DNA of 64,000 nucleotides. It comes from a marine bacterium B5-7. GTDB taxonomy: Bacteria > Pseudomonadota > Gammaproteobacteria > Arenicellales > CAJQKF01. The notes under the pieces were generated by a model. The model was not told the DNA's origin. It did no database searches and worked only from the letters and a program-made list of their open reading frames with translations. The DNA lies in assembly GCA_021604525.1 (NCBI GenBank), contig BQJD01000016.1, positions 1 through 64,000 of the forward strand, in the 5' to 3' direction. A program made the position numbers and the translations under genes. Shown here piece by piece: positions 43,782-53,319 of this stretch; within the stretch, counting starts at the first letter, position 1, and each line of letters opens with the position of its first letter.

Positions 43782-44866
43782 GCCGTATTTCCTGCATCAA
43801 TCTTACTGACTATCGGGCCGATGCGTATGCGATAGCGGATCAGCACATCGCAGGCCAGCAGCATGAATAACAGCAGGCCCTGAAATACGCCGGTCACTGC
43901 GAGCGGCAGGTTCAGGCTGATCTGGGCATTCTCGCCACCAAGATAAGACAGCGCCATCAACAGGCTCGCCAGCAACACGCCCACAGGATGCAGCCGGCCG
44001 ACGAATGCCACGATGATGGCAGTAAAACCATAACCCGGTGATATGGATGGCAGCAGTTGGCCGATGGGACCGGACACCTCGATAACACCGGCCAGGCCTG
44101 CAGCGGCGCCAGCGAACAGGAGGGTCATCCAGATCAGTTTCTTGTGACTGAAGCCGGCATAGGCGCCGGCGCGCGGTGCACGGCCGATAACCTGTATCTG
44201 GAAACCAATCAGCGTGCGGGAGATGACAAACCATGCAGCGACGACAACGAATAGCGCCAGGGCAAAGCCGATATGCAGGCGCGAATCGGGGAAGATAATC
44301 GGCAGGCTGGCGGCGTCATGGAACATCCGTGATTCGGGAAAGTTGAAACCATCGGGATCACGCCATGGACCGTGCACCAGGTAACTCAATAGCAGGGTCG
44401 CAACGTAGGTAAGCATCAGGCTTACGAGAATCTCGCTTGTATTAAAGCGGGTGCGAAGGAATGCCGGAATGGCCGCCCAGAGCATTCCGCCGAGCATGGC
44501 CGCCAACAGCATAGCCGGCAACACCCACTTCGAATCGACGTCATATAGCAGCAGCCCCACCCCGCCGCCGAATATTGCCCCCAGGGTGAGTTGGCCCTCA
44601 GCGCCGATGTTCCAGACATTGGCACGAAAGCCGATGGCAAGGGCAACACCAATGAGAATAAGTGGTGTTGCCTTGACGCCGAGTTCGGTCAGACCGTATA
44701 GCGAAGATAACGGTTCAATGAAAAAAGCATATAAAGCGTCACCGGCTGGTACACCCATGATCTCGAACAGGACAACACCGGCCACCAGGGTCAAACCGAG
44801 CGCGAACACCGGCGACAGGTAAATCATGGCTCTTGATGGCTCAGCCCGAGCTTCAAGCCTCAGCAC
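43778..44866 (-). CDS. ABC transporter permease (nucleoside/BMP importer type)
   Basis: This 362-residue second permease of the same importer belongs to the BPD_transp_2 group. The LILIGVALAIGFRANVWNIGAEGQLTLGAIFG block and the later GGAAGLAGVIEVSGPIGQLLP are characteristic. The GTG at 44866, preceded by GGAG, overlaps the ATPase gene by 14 bases. Confidence 0.92.
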   Translation of the reverse strand: MLRLEARAEPSRAMIYLSPVFALGLTLVAGVVLFEIMGVPAGDALYAFFIEPLSSLYGLTELGVKATPLILIGVALAIGFRANVWNIGAEGQLTLGAIFGGGVGLLLYDVDSKWVLPAMLLAAMLGGMLWAAIPAFLRTRFNTSEILVSLMLTYVATLLLSYLVHGPWRDPDGFNFPESRMFHDAASLPIIFPDSRLHIGFALALFVVVAAWFVISRTLIGFQIQVIGRAPRAGAYAGFSHKKLIWMTLLFAGAAAGLAGVIEVSGPIGQLLPSISPGYGFTAIIVAFVGRLHPVGVLLASLLMALSYLGGENAQISLNLPLAVTGVFQGLLLFMLLACDVLIRYRIRIGPIVSKIDAGNTA

Positions 44867-46400
44867 GATCCATCTCCATGTCTGCCCCTGCCATCAGCAG
44901 GCCGATCTGTTCGACGCTGGTTGTTGCAACAGGCAACACGTCGGATAGCCTGCCTGCACAAATTGCTGCGATGCGGTTGCAGATCAGCATCAATTCATCA
45001 AGATCCTGGGAGATGACCAGCACTGCGGCACCGGCTTCGGCCATTTCGACCAACGCCTGCTGAATGGCTGTGGCTGCTCCGGCATCGACGCCCCAGGTCG
45101 GCTGGCAGACCACCAGCACGCCATGACGTTGACAGATCTCGCGGCCGACAATAAATTTCTGCAAATTGCCACCTGACAGACTGGATGCCGTCGATTGGTG
45201 TCCACCAGCCTTGACCCGGAATTGATCGATCACGCGGTTGCTGAACGCATTGCGCAGACGGCGACGAATCAAACCATAGCGAGTCAAACCCATACGATGG
45301 TGCGCAGTCAGATAGGCATTTTCGGCAAGACTCAGGTCGGCTATTGCGCCATGCCCAAAACGCTCCTCGGGTATGCTGCCGAGCCCCAGTTCACGCCGAA
45401 ACTCAGGCCCTCGATGACCGCAGGCAACCTGATCGATAACGATGGTATCGGCTTGTTGGCAACGGCGTTCACCCGCCAGGGCATTGGTCAATTCAATCTG
45501 ACCATTGCCGGCCACGCCGGCGATGCCGAGAATCTCGCCACGACCCACCGTGAAACTGATGTTCTTGAGATCGACGCCGAATTCATCCAGCGCACGCAGC
45601 GACAGATCGTTCACCACCAGTCGCGGCGGGCTGTCAGATTGGGTAAGCGGCGGTCGCGAGGGCAGTTCAAGCTCCTCACCCATCATTATCGCTGCCAGCG
45701 ATCGGGCGGTATGCGTGGTTGGATCCGTATCGGCAACCACCCGGCCGTTACGCAGAATGGTTGCCTGATGACACAACGTGCGAATCTCATCCAGCTTGTG
45801 GCTGATATAAAGAATCGACATCCCCTGGGCCGCCAGTCGTCGCAATGTGGCAAAGAGCTGTTCGATCTCCTGAGGTGTCAATACCGAAGTCGGCTCATCC
45901 ATGATGAGTAACTTTGGTTGTTGCAACAGGCAGCGAATGATCTCGATTCGCTGGCGCTCGCCGACCGACAGTGAATGCACATGGCGATCCGGATCGAGTA
46001 ATAAACCATAGCTTGTGGATACCTCGCGAATACGCGCCTTCAAGGATTCCATGTTGCCAGGCGAATCCATGCCAAGGGCGATATTCTCAACCACTGTCAG
46101 GGATTCAAACAGCGAGAAGTGCTGAAACACCATGGCGATACCCAGGCGACGCGCGGTCGACGGACTATCGATGGTCACAGGCTCGCCGCACCAGCGAATG
46201 TTGCCGCTATCCGCCCTGAGGATGCCGTAGATGATCTTCACCAGGGTGCTTTTGCCAGCGCCGTTTTCACCTAGCAACGCATGGATTTCGCCGCGACTGA
46301 TGGCAAAGTCAACGTGATCGTTGGCAAGGCAGCCGGGATACGATTTGGTGATGGCGCCAAGCGCGAGCAGCGGTGTTTTGGCATCGGGTTGTTTGATCAC
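44853..46400 (-). CDS. ABC transporter ATP-binding protein, duplicated ATPase (nucleoside/BMP importer type)
   Basis: This 515-residue protein carries two tandem ABC domains, the layout of nucleoside and sugar importers. The first domain has Walker A GENGAGKSTLVK, signature LSVGERQRIEIIRCL and LLIMDEPTSVLTPQE. The second shows VAGNGQIELTNALAG and the signature LSGGNLQKFIVGREI. It energises uptake through the two permeases just downstream. The start is GTG 46400 with GGAG upstream. It is the first gene of the operon. Confidence 0.92.
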   Translation of the reverse strand: MIKQPDAKTPLLALGAITKSYPGCLANDHVDFAISRGEIHALLGENGAGKSTLVKIIYGILRADSGNIRWCGEPVTIDSPSTARRLGIAMVFQHFSLFESLTVVENIALGMDSPGNMESLKARIREVSTSYGLLLDPDRHVHSLSVGERQRIEIIRCLLQQPKLLIMDEPTSVLTPQEIEQLFATLRRLAAQGMSILYISHKLDEIRTLCHQATILRNGRVVADTDPTTHTARSLAAIMMGEELELPSRPPLTQSDSPPRLVVNDLSLRALDEFGVDLKNISFTVGRGEILGIAGVAGNGQIELTNALAGERRCQQADTIVIDQVACGHRGPEFRRELGLGSIPEERFGHGAIADLSLAENAYLTAHHRMGLTRYGLIRRRLRNAFSNRVIDQFRVKAGGHQSTASSLSGGNLQKFIVGREICQRHGVLVVCQPTWGVDAGAATAIQQALVEMAEAGAAVLVISQDLDELMLICNRIAAICAGRLSDVLPVATTSVEQIGLLMAGADMEMDRAEA

Positions 46401-46520
46401 GCTGCTCCGTATGTGTTGGCAGGGTCCATTCGGACTATCCGGCTAGTACAGGTTTGGTTTGTATGCTGTAAAAGGTGGGGAGATTATGCCATGACCAGAC
46501 GGTCTGGCTTACCATATGAG

Positions 46521-46546
46521 TGTGGGGCGGATTTCTCCGCCCCACA
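46521..46546 (-). terminator. Perfect 11-bp hairpin after the BCCT gene
   Basis: Arms at 46521-46531 and 46536-46546 are perfect reverse complements with a 4-base loop (TTTC). It lies 34 bases beyond the BCCT stop on the minus strand. There is no strong T tract afterwards, so it may be a stabilising hairpin or a weak terminator. Confidence 0.6.
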
Positions 46547-46579
46547 ATGTGAAGTTACAAGATATCAGGGAACGCGACG

Positions 46580-48181
46580 TTAACGGTTCAGGAACTCCAG
46601 CTCCCGCTTGTCTTCGACTTTGGGTACCGGGAAATCTTCATGTAACGTTTTCACCATGCCATAACCCATGAATAGCAACATCACTGCAATCGGCAAGCCC
46701 GCGACAATTGAGGCCGTCTGAAGCGCGGTCAAACCGCCCGCCAGCAAGAGCACGCCAGCAACAACACCAGAGGTGATGCCCCAGAAAAGGCGGAACTTGA
46801 TTGGTGGGTTCTCATCACCCATGGAGAGCATCGTACACATCACCAGCGTACCCGAATCGGACGATGTGACGAACCATGACACCAGCAAAACTGTGACCAG
46901 AATGGTAATTGGTGTGATCAGGGATTCGTAGCCAAACCCTGCAATTGTCTGGAATACTCCCGACGCATAATCCGCGTTGACCGCATCAATCACGCCGCCA
47001 TTGTTGAAGAAATCGACGCCGATGGCGGCACTACCGAATATGCCCATCCACAAAACAACAACAGAAACCGGGACAAGAAGAACACACAGGCAGAATTGAC
47101 GGATAGTACGACCTTTGGAAACGCGTGCGATAAACAAGCCGACAAATGGGCACCAGGCGATCCACCAACCCCAATAAAAGATTGTCCACCAGCTCTGCCA
47201 TTGACGCTCAGGATCGCCGTCAATCCAGAATCCCATGGGGATGACATTCCAAAGGTAGTCACCCGCGCCGGTAATCGTCATGCCCAGGATAAAGGCTGTT
47301 GGTCCCAAAACCAGGAAAAGCACAAGCAACCCGAGACTGGCCCAGACATTTATCTCGCTCAGTATACGTACACCCTTTCCGACACCAGAGACAGCGGAGG
47401 CTGTGCCCATTGCGGTAATAACCGCGATAAGGATCAATTGGTTGGTTTGGGTATTTTCCATCCATCCCAGTTTTTCCATGCCGGCCGCGATGGGCGAAAT
47501 ACCCAAACCCAGTGAGGTTGCAAGACCAAAGATTGTCCCGAACACACCAAGAAGATCAATCAGGTGCCCCCAGGGTCCATACACTTTATCTTTCAGGACG
47601 GGATACAGGGCGGAACGCAGGGTCAGCGGTAATCCCTTTCGGTAGGAGAAGTACGCAAGGCTCAAGCCCACCAGCACATAGAGTGCCCAACCATGCAGCC
47701 CCCAATGAAAAATGGTGACTCGTATGGCGGTCGCAGCGGCTTCCACGCTGCCCGCTTCTACTCCGGAACGCGCCAAAAAGGGGTTATCCTGAATATGGTA
47801 GATTGGCTCCGCGACGCCCCAATAGATCAGGCCTGAGCCTAACCCCGCACTAAACAACATGCAGATCCACGAGAATGTCGAAAAATCCGGTTCTTCGTCA
47901 ACTTTACCCAGTTTCACATCGCCAAAACGGCTCAGCATTAACCAAAAGACGAAAAACAGTACCAGATTTACTACCAGGACATAAAACCAATCCATGGTGA
48001 CAATGATGAAGTCTTTCCCTGCGGAAAAGACCTCGCCGGAATAGTCAACATCCATAATGGTGAAGGCGACAAACCCCAGGATCATGATCATGGATGCGAT
48101 GGCCATAACGGCACTCATCCCGGCAAATAGCCCAGATTTCGAGACTAGGTCCTCTGGCCGCATAAGGGTCTTGTTACTCAT
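46580..48181 (-). CDS. BCCT-family betaine/carnitine/choline transporter
   Basis: This 533-residue inner-membrane secondary transporter of the BCCT family has about 12 helices. The signature is WWTIFYWGWWIAWCPFVGLF (Trp box), and GVAEPIYHI and ARVSKGRTIRQF also fit. The family imports quaternary ammonium osmolytes or related amines, coupled to sodium or proton; the ligand is not readable. GAGAGGA lies before the ATG. It sits 35 bases after the binding-protein gene and probably shares its transcript. No long C-terminal osmosensing domain of the BetP type is evident; the tail is short. Confidence 0.93.
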   Translation of the reverse strand: MSNKTLMRPEDLVSKSGLFAGMSAVMAIASMIMILGFVAFTIMDVDYSGEVFSAGKDFIIVTMDWFYVLVVNLVLFFVFWLMLSRFGDVKLGKVDEEPDFSTFSWICMLFSAGLGSGLIYWGVAEPIYHIQDNPFLARSGVEAGSVEAAATAIRVTIFHWGLHGWALYVLVGLSLAYFSYRKGLPLTLRSALYPVLKDKVYGPWGHLIDLLGVFGTIFGLATSLGLGISPIAAGMEKLGWMENTQTNQLILIAVITAMGTASAVSGVGKGVRILSEINVWASLGLLVLFLVLGPTAFILGMTITGAGDYLWNVIPMGFWIDGDPERQWQSWWTIFYWGWWIAWCPFVGLFIARVSKGRTIRQFCLCVLLVPVSVVVLWMGIFGSAAIGVDFFNNGGVIDAVNADYASGVFQTIAGFGYESLITPITILVTVLLVSWFVTSSDSGTLVMCTMLSMGDENPPIKFRLFWGITSGVVAGVLLLAGGLTALQTASIVAGLPIAVMLLFMGYGMVKTLHEDFPVPKVEDKRELEFLNR

Positions 48182-48216
48182 TGATTTATCCTCTCTCGAT
48201 CACAAACTTCTGTGGG

Positions 48217-49362
48217 TTATCGAACGGTTCCGGAAGCGCCTTTCTGTGCAGCTTTTGAGATCCACGCATCGAACGCTTCTTCCAAAGCGGCATGGTTTCT
48301 TGACCACCATTCGGCATCGGATAGAATTGAAAGTTGCTCACTATAAGCTGGCCCATTTGGTATCTGCTTAAGTACATCATCGGACAGAAAAGCCAGCGAT
48401 GATTTTCTGGTCGGACCGTTGGGTAAATTGGAAACCATATTGGCCAGAGATCGGGAACTGCTCGCGAACCGGATGAACTCTATTGCTTCATTCTTGTAGC
48501 GGCTGCCTTTCGGGATACCGAACAGATCGAGCTCAATCACTCGGCCATCCCACACAACGGAAAAATTCGCTCCTTCCTCCTTTGATGCTACGGCACCCGT
48601 TGTCGCCCAAATCATGGTCATGGGCACGTCGCCAGCGTTCAAGAGGCGAATGGGCTCCCGCCCGGTGCTCCAAAGTTTGATGCCGGGTTTGATCTCATCC
48701 ATCTTTGCCAGGGCACGTTTGATTCCTTCAGGCGTCTCAAGGGTGGGATAGACATCCTCGCGTGCGACGCCATCCGCCATTAATGCCCACTCCATAATCA
48801 CAGTAGGGTCATTGCGGATAGCACGCGGGCCGGGAAATTTATCGGTGTCGAAAAAGTCTGAAATTGTCGTCGGCTTGTCAGTCCCATACGCATCGTGACT
48901 ATAGGCGAAGGCCGTCGCCCAGACGATAACGCCAACACCACAAGAATTTAGCGCACCGTCGACAAAATCATCCCGGTAATTACTTCCATCTGCCCCGCCT
49001 GGTAGTCCTATATCCTCAATATTTTCCAACAACCCTTCGTTGCAGGCACGTAATGAATCCGACTGCGTCAAGTCAACAACATCCCAGAGTACATTCGCCG
49101 ATTCGACTTGATCGCGAATTTCGGCAATGCCGCCGTTATAACTCGCCACATGAACCCGGATGTTATTTTGTTCTTCGTAGGGGCGCACAAATCCCAGCAT
49201 CTGGCTGCGCATATAGGGTCCTGGCCATGAAGTAAAAGTGATTTCATTTCTTGCAGGTGAGGTACTTTGCTGGGCATGTGCTCCGGGTGCGGCGATTGCC
49301 GATACCACCAATCCAAAAGCGACAAGTGGGCTACTAAGGTACCTTAAACAGTTTGGCGCCAT
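48217..49362 (-). CDS. PotD-like ABC-type substrate-binding protein, no ABC partners
   Basis: This protein of about 381 residues starts at ATG 49362, chosen because AGGAGG sits 8 bases upstream; a longer frame begins at 49428. A signal peptide (SSPLVAFGLVVSAIAAPGAHA) precedes a PotD/PotF-type (polyamine/extracellular solute) binding domain with EITFTSWPGPYMRSQM, WDVVDLTQSDSLRACNEGLL and GDVPMTMIWATTGAV. No ABC permease or ATPase lies next to it; its only close neighbour is the BCCT gene 35 bases downstream. It should be periplasmic. The ligand may be a quaternary amine or polyamine. Confidence 0.9.
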   Translation of the reverse strand: MAPNCLRYLSSPLVAFGLVVSAIAAPGAHAQQSTSPARNEITFTSWPGPYMRSQMLGFVRPYEEQNNIRVHVASYNGGIAEIRDQVESANVLWDVVDLTQSDSLRACNEGLLENIEDIGLPGGADGSNYRDDFVDGALNSCGVGVIVWATAFAYSHDAYGTDKPTTISDFFDTDKFPGPRAIRNDPTVIMEWALMADGVAREDVYPTLETPEGIKRALAKMDEIKPGIKLWSTGREPIRLLNAGDVPMTMIWATTGAVASKEEGANFSVVWDGRVIELDLFGIPKGSRYKNEAIEFIRFASSSRSLANMVSNLPNGPTRKSSLAFLSDDVLKQIPNGPAYSEQLSILSDAEWWSRNHAALEEAFDAWISKAAQKGASGTVR

Positions 49363-49390
49363 GCTCTTCTCCTCCTTTGTATTTATTTGA

Positions 49391-49428
49391 AGCAACATCA
49401 TTGTTGCTATATCTAATATCACTGTCAA
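49391..49428 (-). promoter_or_regulatory. Promoter with overlapping palindrome for the SBP-BCCT operon
   Basis: On the minus strand a perfect TTGACA (49423-49428) is followed after 17 bases by AACAAT (49400-49405). An 18-base palindrome AGCAACA-TCAT-TGTTGCT (49391-49408, 7-base arms) covers the -10, a position where a repressor would block RNA polymerase. The regulator is unknown. Confidence 0.6.
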
Positions 49429-49635
49429 ACAGCTATGAAATGGTGAAGCAATATCGGCAAGGTGGCAAGAGCATTGAACACACGTCCCGGGAAATCGTTA
49501 AACTATGAAGCTCCGCCTGATTATTTTTATGCATGTGTTGCGTTGATCGGTTGAATCCGCCGTCTTAAGCGGGTCCAATAACAATACGGATTAAACCGAT
49601 CGTTCAACCCGGCGCATCTCACGGAGCAATAATTC

Positions 49636-49977
49636 ATGAGCCAGATTACCACTCATATACTCGACACGGCACGCGGCTGTCCCGCACCTGGCGTGCGGGT
49701 CGTGTTATCCCATGCCAACGACAACGGCTTTATCGAGATTGGCGAGGACGTAACTGATCAGAACGGCCAGGCAACGGCGCTGCTTGACGAGGGTCAGGCG
49801 TTGGATGCCGGGGTGTACCAGGTTCGGTTTGAAGTGAGCGGATATTTTCGCAATCGTGGCCACAATCATTTTTATCCCTACGTCGACGTTGTTTTCAACG
49901 TCGAAGGTGATAGTCGGCCGCATCATATCCCCTTGCTGCTATCTCCCTATGGCTACTCTACATACCTCGGTTCATGA
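49636..49977 (+). CDS. uraH: 5-hydroxyisourate hydrolase
   Basis: This 113-residue transthyretin-like enzyme of urate breakdown converts 5-hydroxyisourate to OHCU. The N-terminal THILDTARGCPAPGV and the late NHFYPYVDVVF match the family. The C-terminus ends YSTYLGS, a variant of the usual YRGS active-site signature. GGAG precedes the ATG. The other uric-acid genes (urate oxidase, OHCU decarboxylase) are not in the window. Confidence 0.92.
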   Translation: MSQITTHILDTARGCPAPGVRVVLSHANDNGFIEIGEDVTDQNGQATALLDEGQALDAGVYQVRFEVSGYFRNRGHNHFYPYVDVVFNVEGDSRPHHIPLLLSPYGYSTYLGS

Positions 49978-49997
49978 GTGCTTTTTAAAGACATCGA

Positions 49998-51119
49998 ATG
50001 AGACATGTATCGTTCCTGGCGGGCAACATCCTGGCAACGCTTGTTGTGGTTGGACTGCTTTCCTGCTGTTTGTATGCCGGTCAAGCTTCAGCAGACGATA
50101 ACGCTACGCCACAAACTTTATCCAATCAATTGTTCGGTGAAGCCAGTACCACCAGTCGCAACAGCGTGGTTCGTTATCTGACATTACGCAATCGTACCGG
50201 CGATAACGCAGCGGAGAATTTTTACGGCGATGAACGAGATGCCGTTCACGCCGGCGAATGTCATGTCAGATGGACGCCCAATATCGTTCTCGACAAGCTG
50301 GCGCAGAATTCACCGCTCTATATTCCCAACGAGGAAGTTGAAATCGAACGCATTGAAGAGATCGATGCAGACGATTTCTTGGACAGGTTCGTTACACTGA
50401 ATAATGGGCAGCGACCGCTGGTGTATGTCCACGGCTACCGTGTAGGTTTTGAGAAAGGCTGTCTGCGCGCAGCGCGATTCAGCGATAACCTGAACCTTGG
50501 TGACCGCCTGCTGTATTTTAGCTGGCCGTCGGACGGCGCAGTTTTCAACTATACCCATGACGAAGCCGACGCAGCCTGGAGCGTTAATTATTTCATCGAT
50601 GTCCTGAAACACCTGGAGAAGCTGTTTGGTCGCGGTGGCTTCGATGTCGTCGCCCATAGTCTTGGCGCACGCATTGCGACATTGGCAATCGTGGGCCTGA
50701 ATGAAGAATCTCCGGATGCAGAACCATTGGTGGACAGGCTGGTGTTGGTGGCTGCGGATATCGATGCCGATATATTTTCCCAGTTACTACCGACTCTGAG
50801 AAAACGTGTGCGACAGATCAGTATCTATGTGTCCAGGCACGACAGCGCACTCATGCTGTCACGTGAGGTGCATGGCTATCCCAGACTTGGTGAGTTGGGT
50901 CCGCATCTCATAGGACTGACCGGTATTGAATCCCTCGATGTGTCGGATCTGGATCTTCGTCGGGTATCCGGACATCTTTATCACCTGTATAACGATGAGG
51001 TTGTCGGCGATCTCAACGAGTTGATCAACCAACATCGCACGGCGCCGGAACGCGGTCGGCCTGTTCGTATCGATCCCACGGTGCCGGGTTACTACCGGCT
51101 CGTCGTGCCGCCACATTAG
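49998..51119 (+). CDS. Exported DUF900-type alpha/beta-hydrolase
   Basis: This 373-residue protein has a hydrophobic N-terminal segment (FLAGNILATLVVVGLLSCCLYAG) that could be a signal or a lipobox. The DUF900 hydrolase core follows: PLVYVHGYRVGFEKGCLRAARF, LLYFSWPSDGAVFNY and the nucleophile elbow VAHSLGARIATLA. Its function is unknown; members are serine-hydrolase-like proteins in the envelope. It starts 20 bases after uraH and may be cotranscribed. The repeat copy 3 starts at its stop codon. Confidence 0.85.
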   Translation: MRHVSFLAGNILATLVVVGLLSCCLYAGQASADDNATPQTLSNQLFGEASTTSRNSVVRYLTLRNRTGDNAAENFYGDERDAVHAGECHVRWTPNIVLDKLAQNSPLYIPNEEVEIERIEEIDADDFLDRFVTLNNGQRPLVYVHGYRVGFEKGCLRAARFSDNLNLGDRLLYFSWPSDGAVFNYTHDEADAAWSVNYFIDVLKHLEKLFGRGGFDVVAHSLGARIATLAIVGLNEESPDAEPLVDRLVLVAADIDADIFSQLLPTLRKRVRQISIYVSRHDSALMLSREVHGYPRLGELGPHLIGLTGIESLDVSDLDLRRVSGHLYHLYNDEVVGDLNELINQHRTAPERGRPVRIDPTVPGYYRLVVPPH

Positions 51120-51238
51120 AGCCTGTTTCAACATGGCTGCAACCCACCCATACGGTGCTAACTGCTACGCTCAAATTCTCATTTACCCATGTAAACTGGG
51201 CGTTTTCTCTCACATTTGCCTGGTACTGGTTCCACAAA
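51119..51238 (+). repeat. Dispersed repeat copy 3
   Basis: This copy starts at the stop of the DUF900 gene. Its 5' half contains GGCTGCAACCC, the palindrome TTTAC-CCAT-GTAAA (51182-51195), then CGTTTTCTCTCACATTTGCC. It shares the block 51201-51221 with copy 2 (20 of 21). The right end appears shorter than in copy 2, so this copy may be partial. Confidence 0.7.
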
Positions 51239-51305
51239 CTGCCGGAGATTGTTGTGATAAAACATTACACTGAGGCGAAAGATGTTCAGGAGATTATATT
51301 AAGGG

Positions 51306-51935
51306 ATGCGAATTGTGAATGAAGCCAGCATCATCGGAATTGTCGGCAGTTATCGTATCGGTGGCGTGATCGATTCGGTTATTACCACCGTGCTTGACAG
51401 CGCACGCACGTCCGGCGCACGGGTGGAGAAAGTTTATCTCAAACATCTCGACATCGGTTTTTGCACCAACTGTCGCGGTTGTATGCAGGACCCTGGCGCC
51501 ACACGCAGGCCGTGTACGGTCTATAACGACGATATGGAACCTCTGCTTGCACGAATCGACAACAGCGATGCCGTCGTCATCGGTGCGCCGGTGAATGCCG
51601 GTAGTGCCAATGCGCTGACCCAGCGTTTTGTCGAACGCTGCGCGGGTTATTACTACTGGCCATGGGGTGCACGCGCGGCACCACGTCTGCGCACCGAAGA
51701 AAAACACCACAAAGCGGTGCTGGTATCGAGCAGTGGGTCACCGGCATTCATGAATACGGCGTGGTTCGGCGTCGGCGCAATACACACCCTGAAAACTTTT
51801 GCCGATGTGATCGGTGCTGATGTCGAGGACATCATCAAGGTCGGCATGATCACCCAACTGGAAATCGAGTTATCGGATCGCACAACGCGCAGCGCCCAGC
51901 GACTCGGGCGGCGGCTGGCGGCACTGCGTCATTGA
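51306..51935 (+). CDS. NADPH-dependent FMN reductase/flavodoxin-fold protein
   Basis: This 209-residue protein opens with IIGIVGSYRIGGVIDSV, the flavodoxin-like FMN phosphate loop, and has VVIGAPVNAGSANALTQRFVERC in the middle. Four Cys residues lie in the FCTNCRGCMQDPGAT...PC block, typical of iron-sulfur flavoprotein-like NADPH:FMN reductases. The reaction is probably FMN- or quinone-linked. ATG 51306 is used; GTG at 51315 with AAGGG about 10 bases upstream is an alternative. It converges on the EEP gene with 5 bases between. Confidence 0.85.
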   Translation: MRIVNEASIIGIVGSYRIGGVIDSVITTVLDSARTSGARVEKVYLKHLDIGFCTNCRGCMQDPGATRRPCTVYNDDMEPLLARIDNSDAVVIGAPVNAGSANALTQRFVERCAGYYYWPWGARAAPRLRTEEKHHKAVLVSSSGSPAFMNTAWFGVGAIHTLKTFADVIGADVEDIIKVGMITQLEIELSDRTTRSAQRLGRRLAALRH

Positions 51936-51940
51936 TATGA

Positions 51941-52822
51941 CTAACTCGAATCTGGTTCTGACAACTCCAGCCACACCGGTTGGTGATCAGAACCGACTGC
52001 GTCATTGTCGATACGGCAGTCGATGATATTGGGCGTCAATTCAGGACTCAGGAAGATGTAATCAAGGCGCAGCAACTCGCCATGGACATCACTGCTATAC
52101 CCTTCGCTTTCATTATGTCCGGCAGCAACCCAGGCATCGGCAAACAACGCCGGATTGGTTACCCGGCCGCCGTATTCCGACCATGGACCAACAATGTCGG
52201 TGTACTCGGCCGATGCCGGCGACAAATTGAAATCACCCATCATGATCGTCTGCGTGGGCGCCGCCGGTAAGGCATCGTCGAGCTTCCAATAGGTTGGTTC
52301 AAGATCGCCGGTCACCGGCTCGCCTTCCAAAACTGCATCCCGATGCAGTCGCTTCAGCCAGGCAATTTGCGGTGCACGCGTTGCGCCAGTCAAATGCGTC
52401 AAGTGGGTGTTGATGATACGCAGGCAGCCAAGTGGCGAGTCGATCACACATTCAAGCGCAGATCTTTGAATACTGATCGGCCCGGTACTGGCGTATTTGG
52501 GTAACGGATGATGGCGTATATAGCGGATCGGATAGCGGCTTATGGTCAGGTTGCCGAACTGACGTCGGCGATGAATGATAGTTCCATCCGCATTGTTGTG
52601 ATCTATCGGTATGTTGATACCGGCTCCATACTCCACATGATAGCCGGCAAAGCGTCTGGTGAATTCGGCAACCTGGTCTACATTGCCCGATCGTGACCAG
52701 TAGCGGTCGACCTCTTGAAATGCGATCAGATCGGCGCCTTCAACTTCACCGGCAATACGATCGAGATCGTTGCATTCATCCTTGCCCCGTCCGAACTGGA
52801 TGTTGTAGGTCACAAGCTTCAT
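51941..52822 (-). CDS. Endonuclease/exonuclease/phosphatase family protein
   Basis: This 293-residue metal-dependent phosphoesterase of the EEP superfamily shows the motifs TYNIQFGRGKD, IAFQEVDRYWSR, TIMMGDFNLSP and SDHQPVWLEL, covering the acidic and His active-site residues. It could cleave DNA, nucleotides or lipid head groups; substrate not assigned. GAGGAG precedes the ATG. No signal peptide is seen. Confidence 0.9.
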   Translation of the reverse strand: MKLVTYNIQFGRGKDECNDLDRIAGEVEGADLIAFQEVDRYWSRSGNVDQVAEFTRRFAGYHVEYGAGINIPIDHNNADGTIIHRRRQFGNLTISRYPIRYIRHHPLPKYASTGPISIQRSALECVIDSPLGCLRIINTHLTHLTGATRAPQIAWLKRLHRDAVLEGEPVTGDLEPTYWKLDDALPAAPTQTIMMGDFNLSPASAEYTDIVGPWSEYGGRVTNPALFADAWVAAGHNESEGYSSDVHGELLRLDYIFLSPELTPNIIDCRIDNDAVGSDHQPVWLELSEPDSS

Positions 52823-52923
52823 TTTATATATTGCTCCTCAATCTTTTTGTAAATATAAACAGGTCAATGGTCAATCCGTAGTGGCGTGTTGTCGGGACCT
52901 GTTCATGGCAATGAATCCCGGGA

Positions 52924-53319
52924 TTATTCCGGACCCTCTTCAAACCGGGTCACCCCATCCGGGATTACGTCCCACGCGGCTTTGGATCCGGTGTAGATAT
53001 GCATCCCGATCTCAATCTGCGGATCTTCGTTCAAGCAACCCAGGGTGATCCCGTGTACTTTACCGCGATATGTACCACACAGGGTTGATCCACAACGACT
53101 GCAAAACTGCAGACCGAATTCCTGGTTGCTCTCATAAGAAGTCAACAAATTCTCACCCGATAGCCATTGAAATGTTCCCGGTTCGACTTCGGCATAGGCG
53201 GATGCCTGGGAACTGAAAACTTTTCGACACCGTGAGCAGTGGCAGGATCGGGCATCACCAAGTTGACCATCGATTTTGTAGGTCACTTCGCCACAAAAAC
53301 ACTCACCGGTTAATGTCAT
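52924..53319 (-). CDS. GFA-family (glutathione-dependent formaldehyde-activating-like) protein
   Basis: This 131-residue protein of the GFA/CENP-V fold has the zinc ligand pattern GECFCGEVTYKIDG, CHCSRCRKVFSSQA and FCSRCGSTLCGTYRG. Family members bind zinc and glutathione adducts or act as small C-S lyases; role not established. GGAG precedes the ATG. It lies 101 bases upstream of the EEP gene on the same strand. Confidence 0.9.
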   Translation of the reverse strand: MTLTGECFCGEVTYKIDGQLGDARSCHCSRCRKVFSSQASAYAEVEPGTFQWLSGENLLTSYESNQEFGLQFCSRCGSTLCGTYRGKVHGITLGCLNEDPQIEIGMHIYTGSKAAWDVIPDGVTRFEEGPE

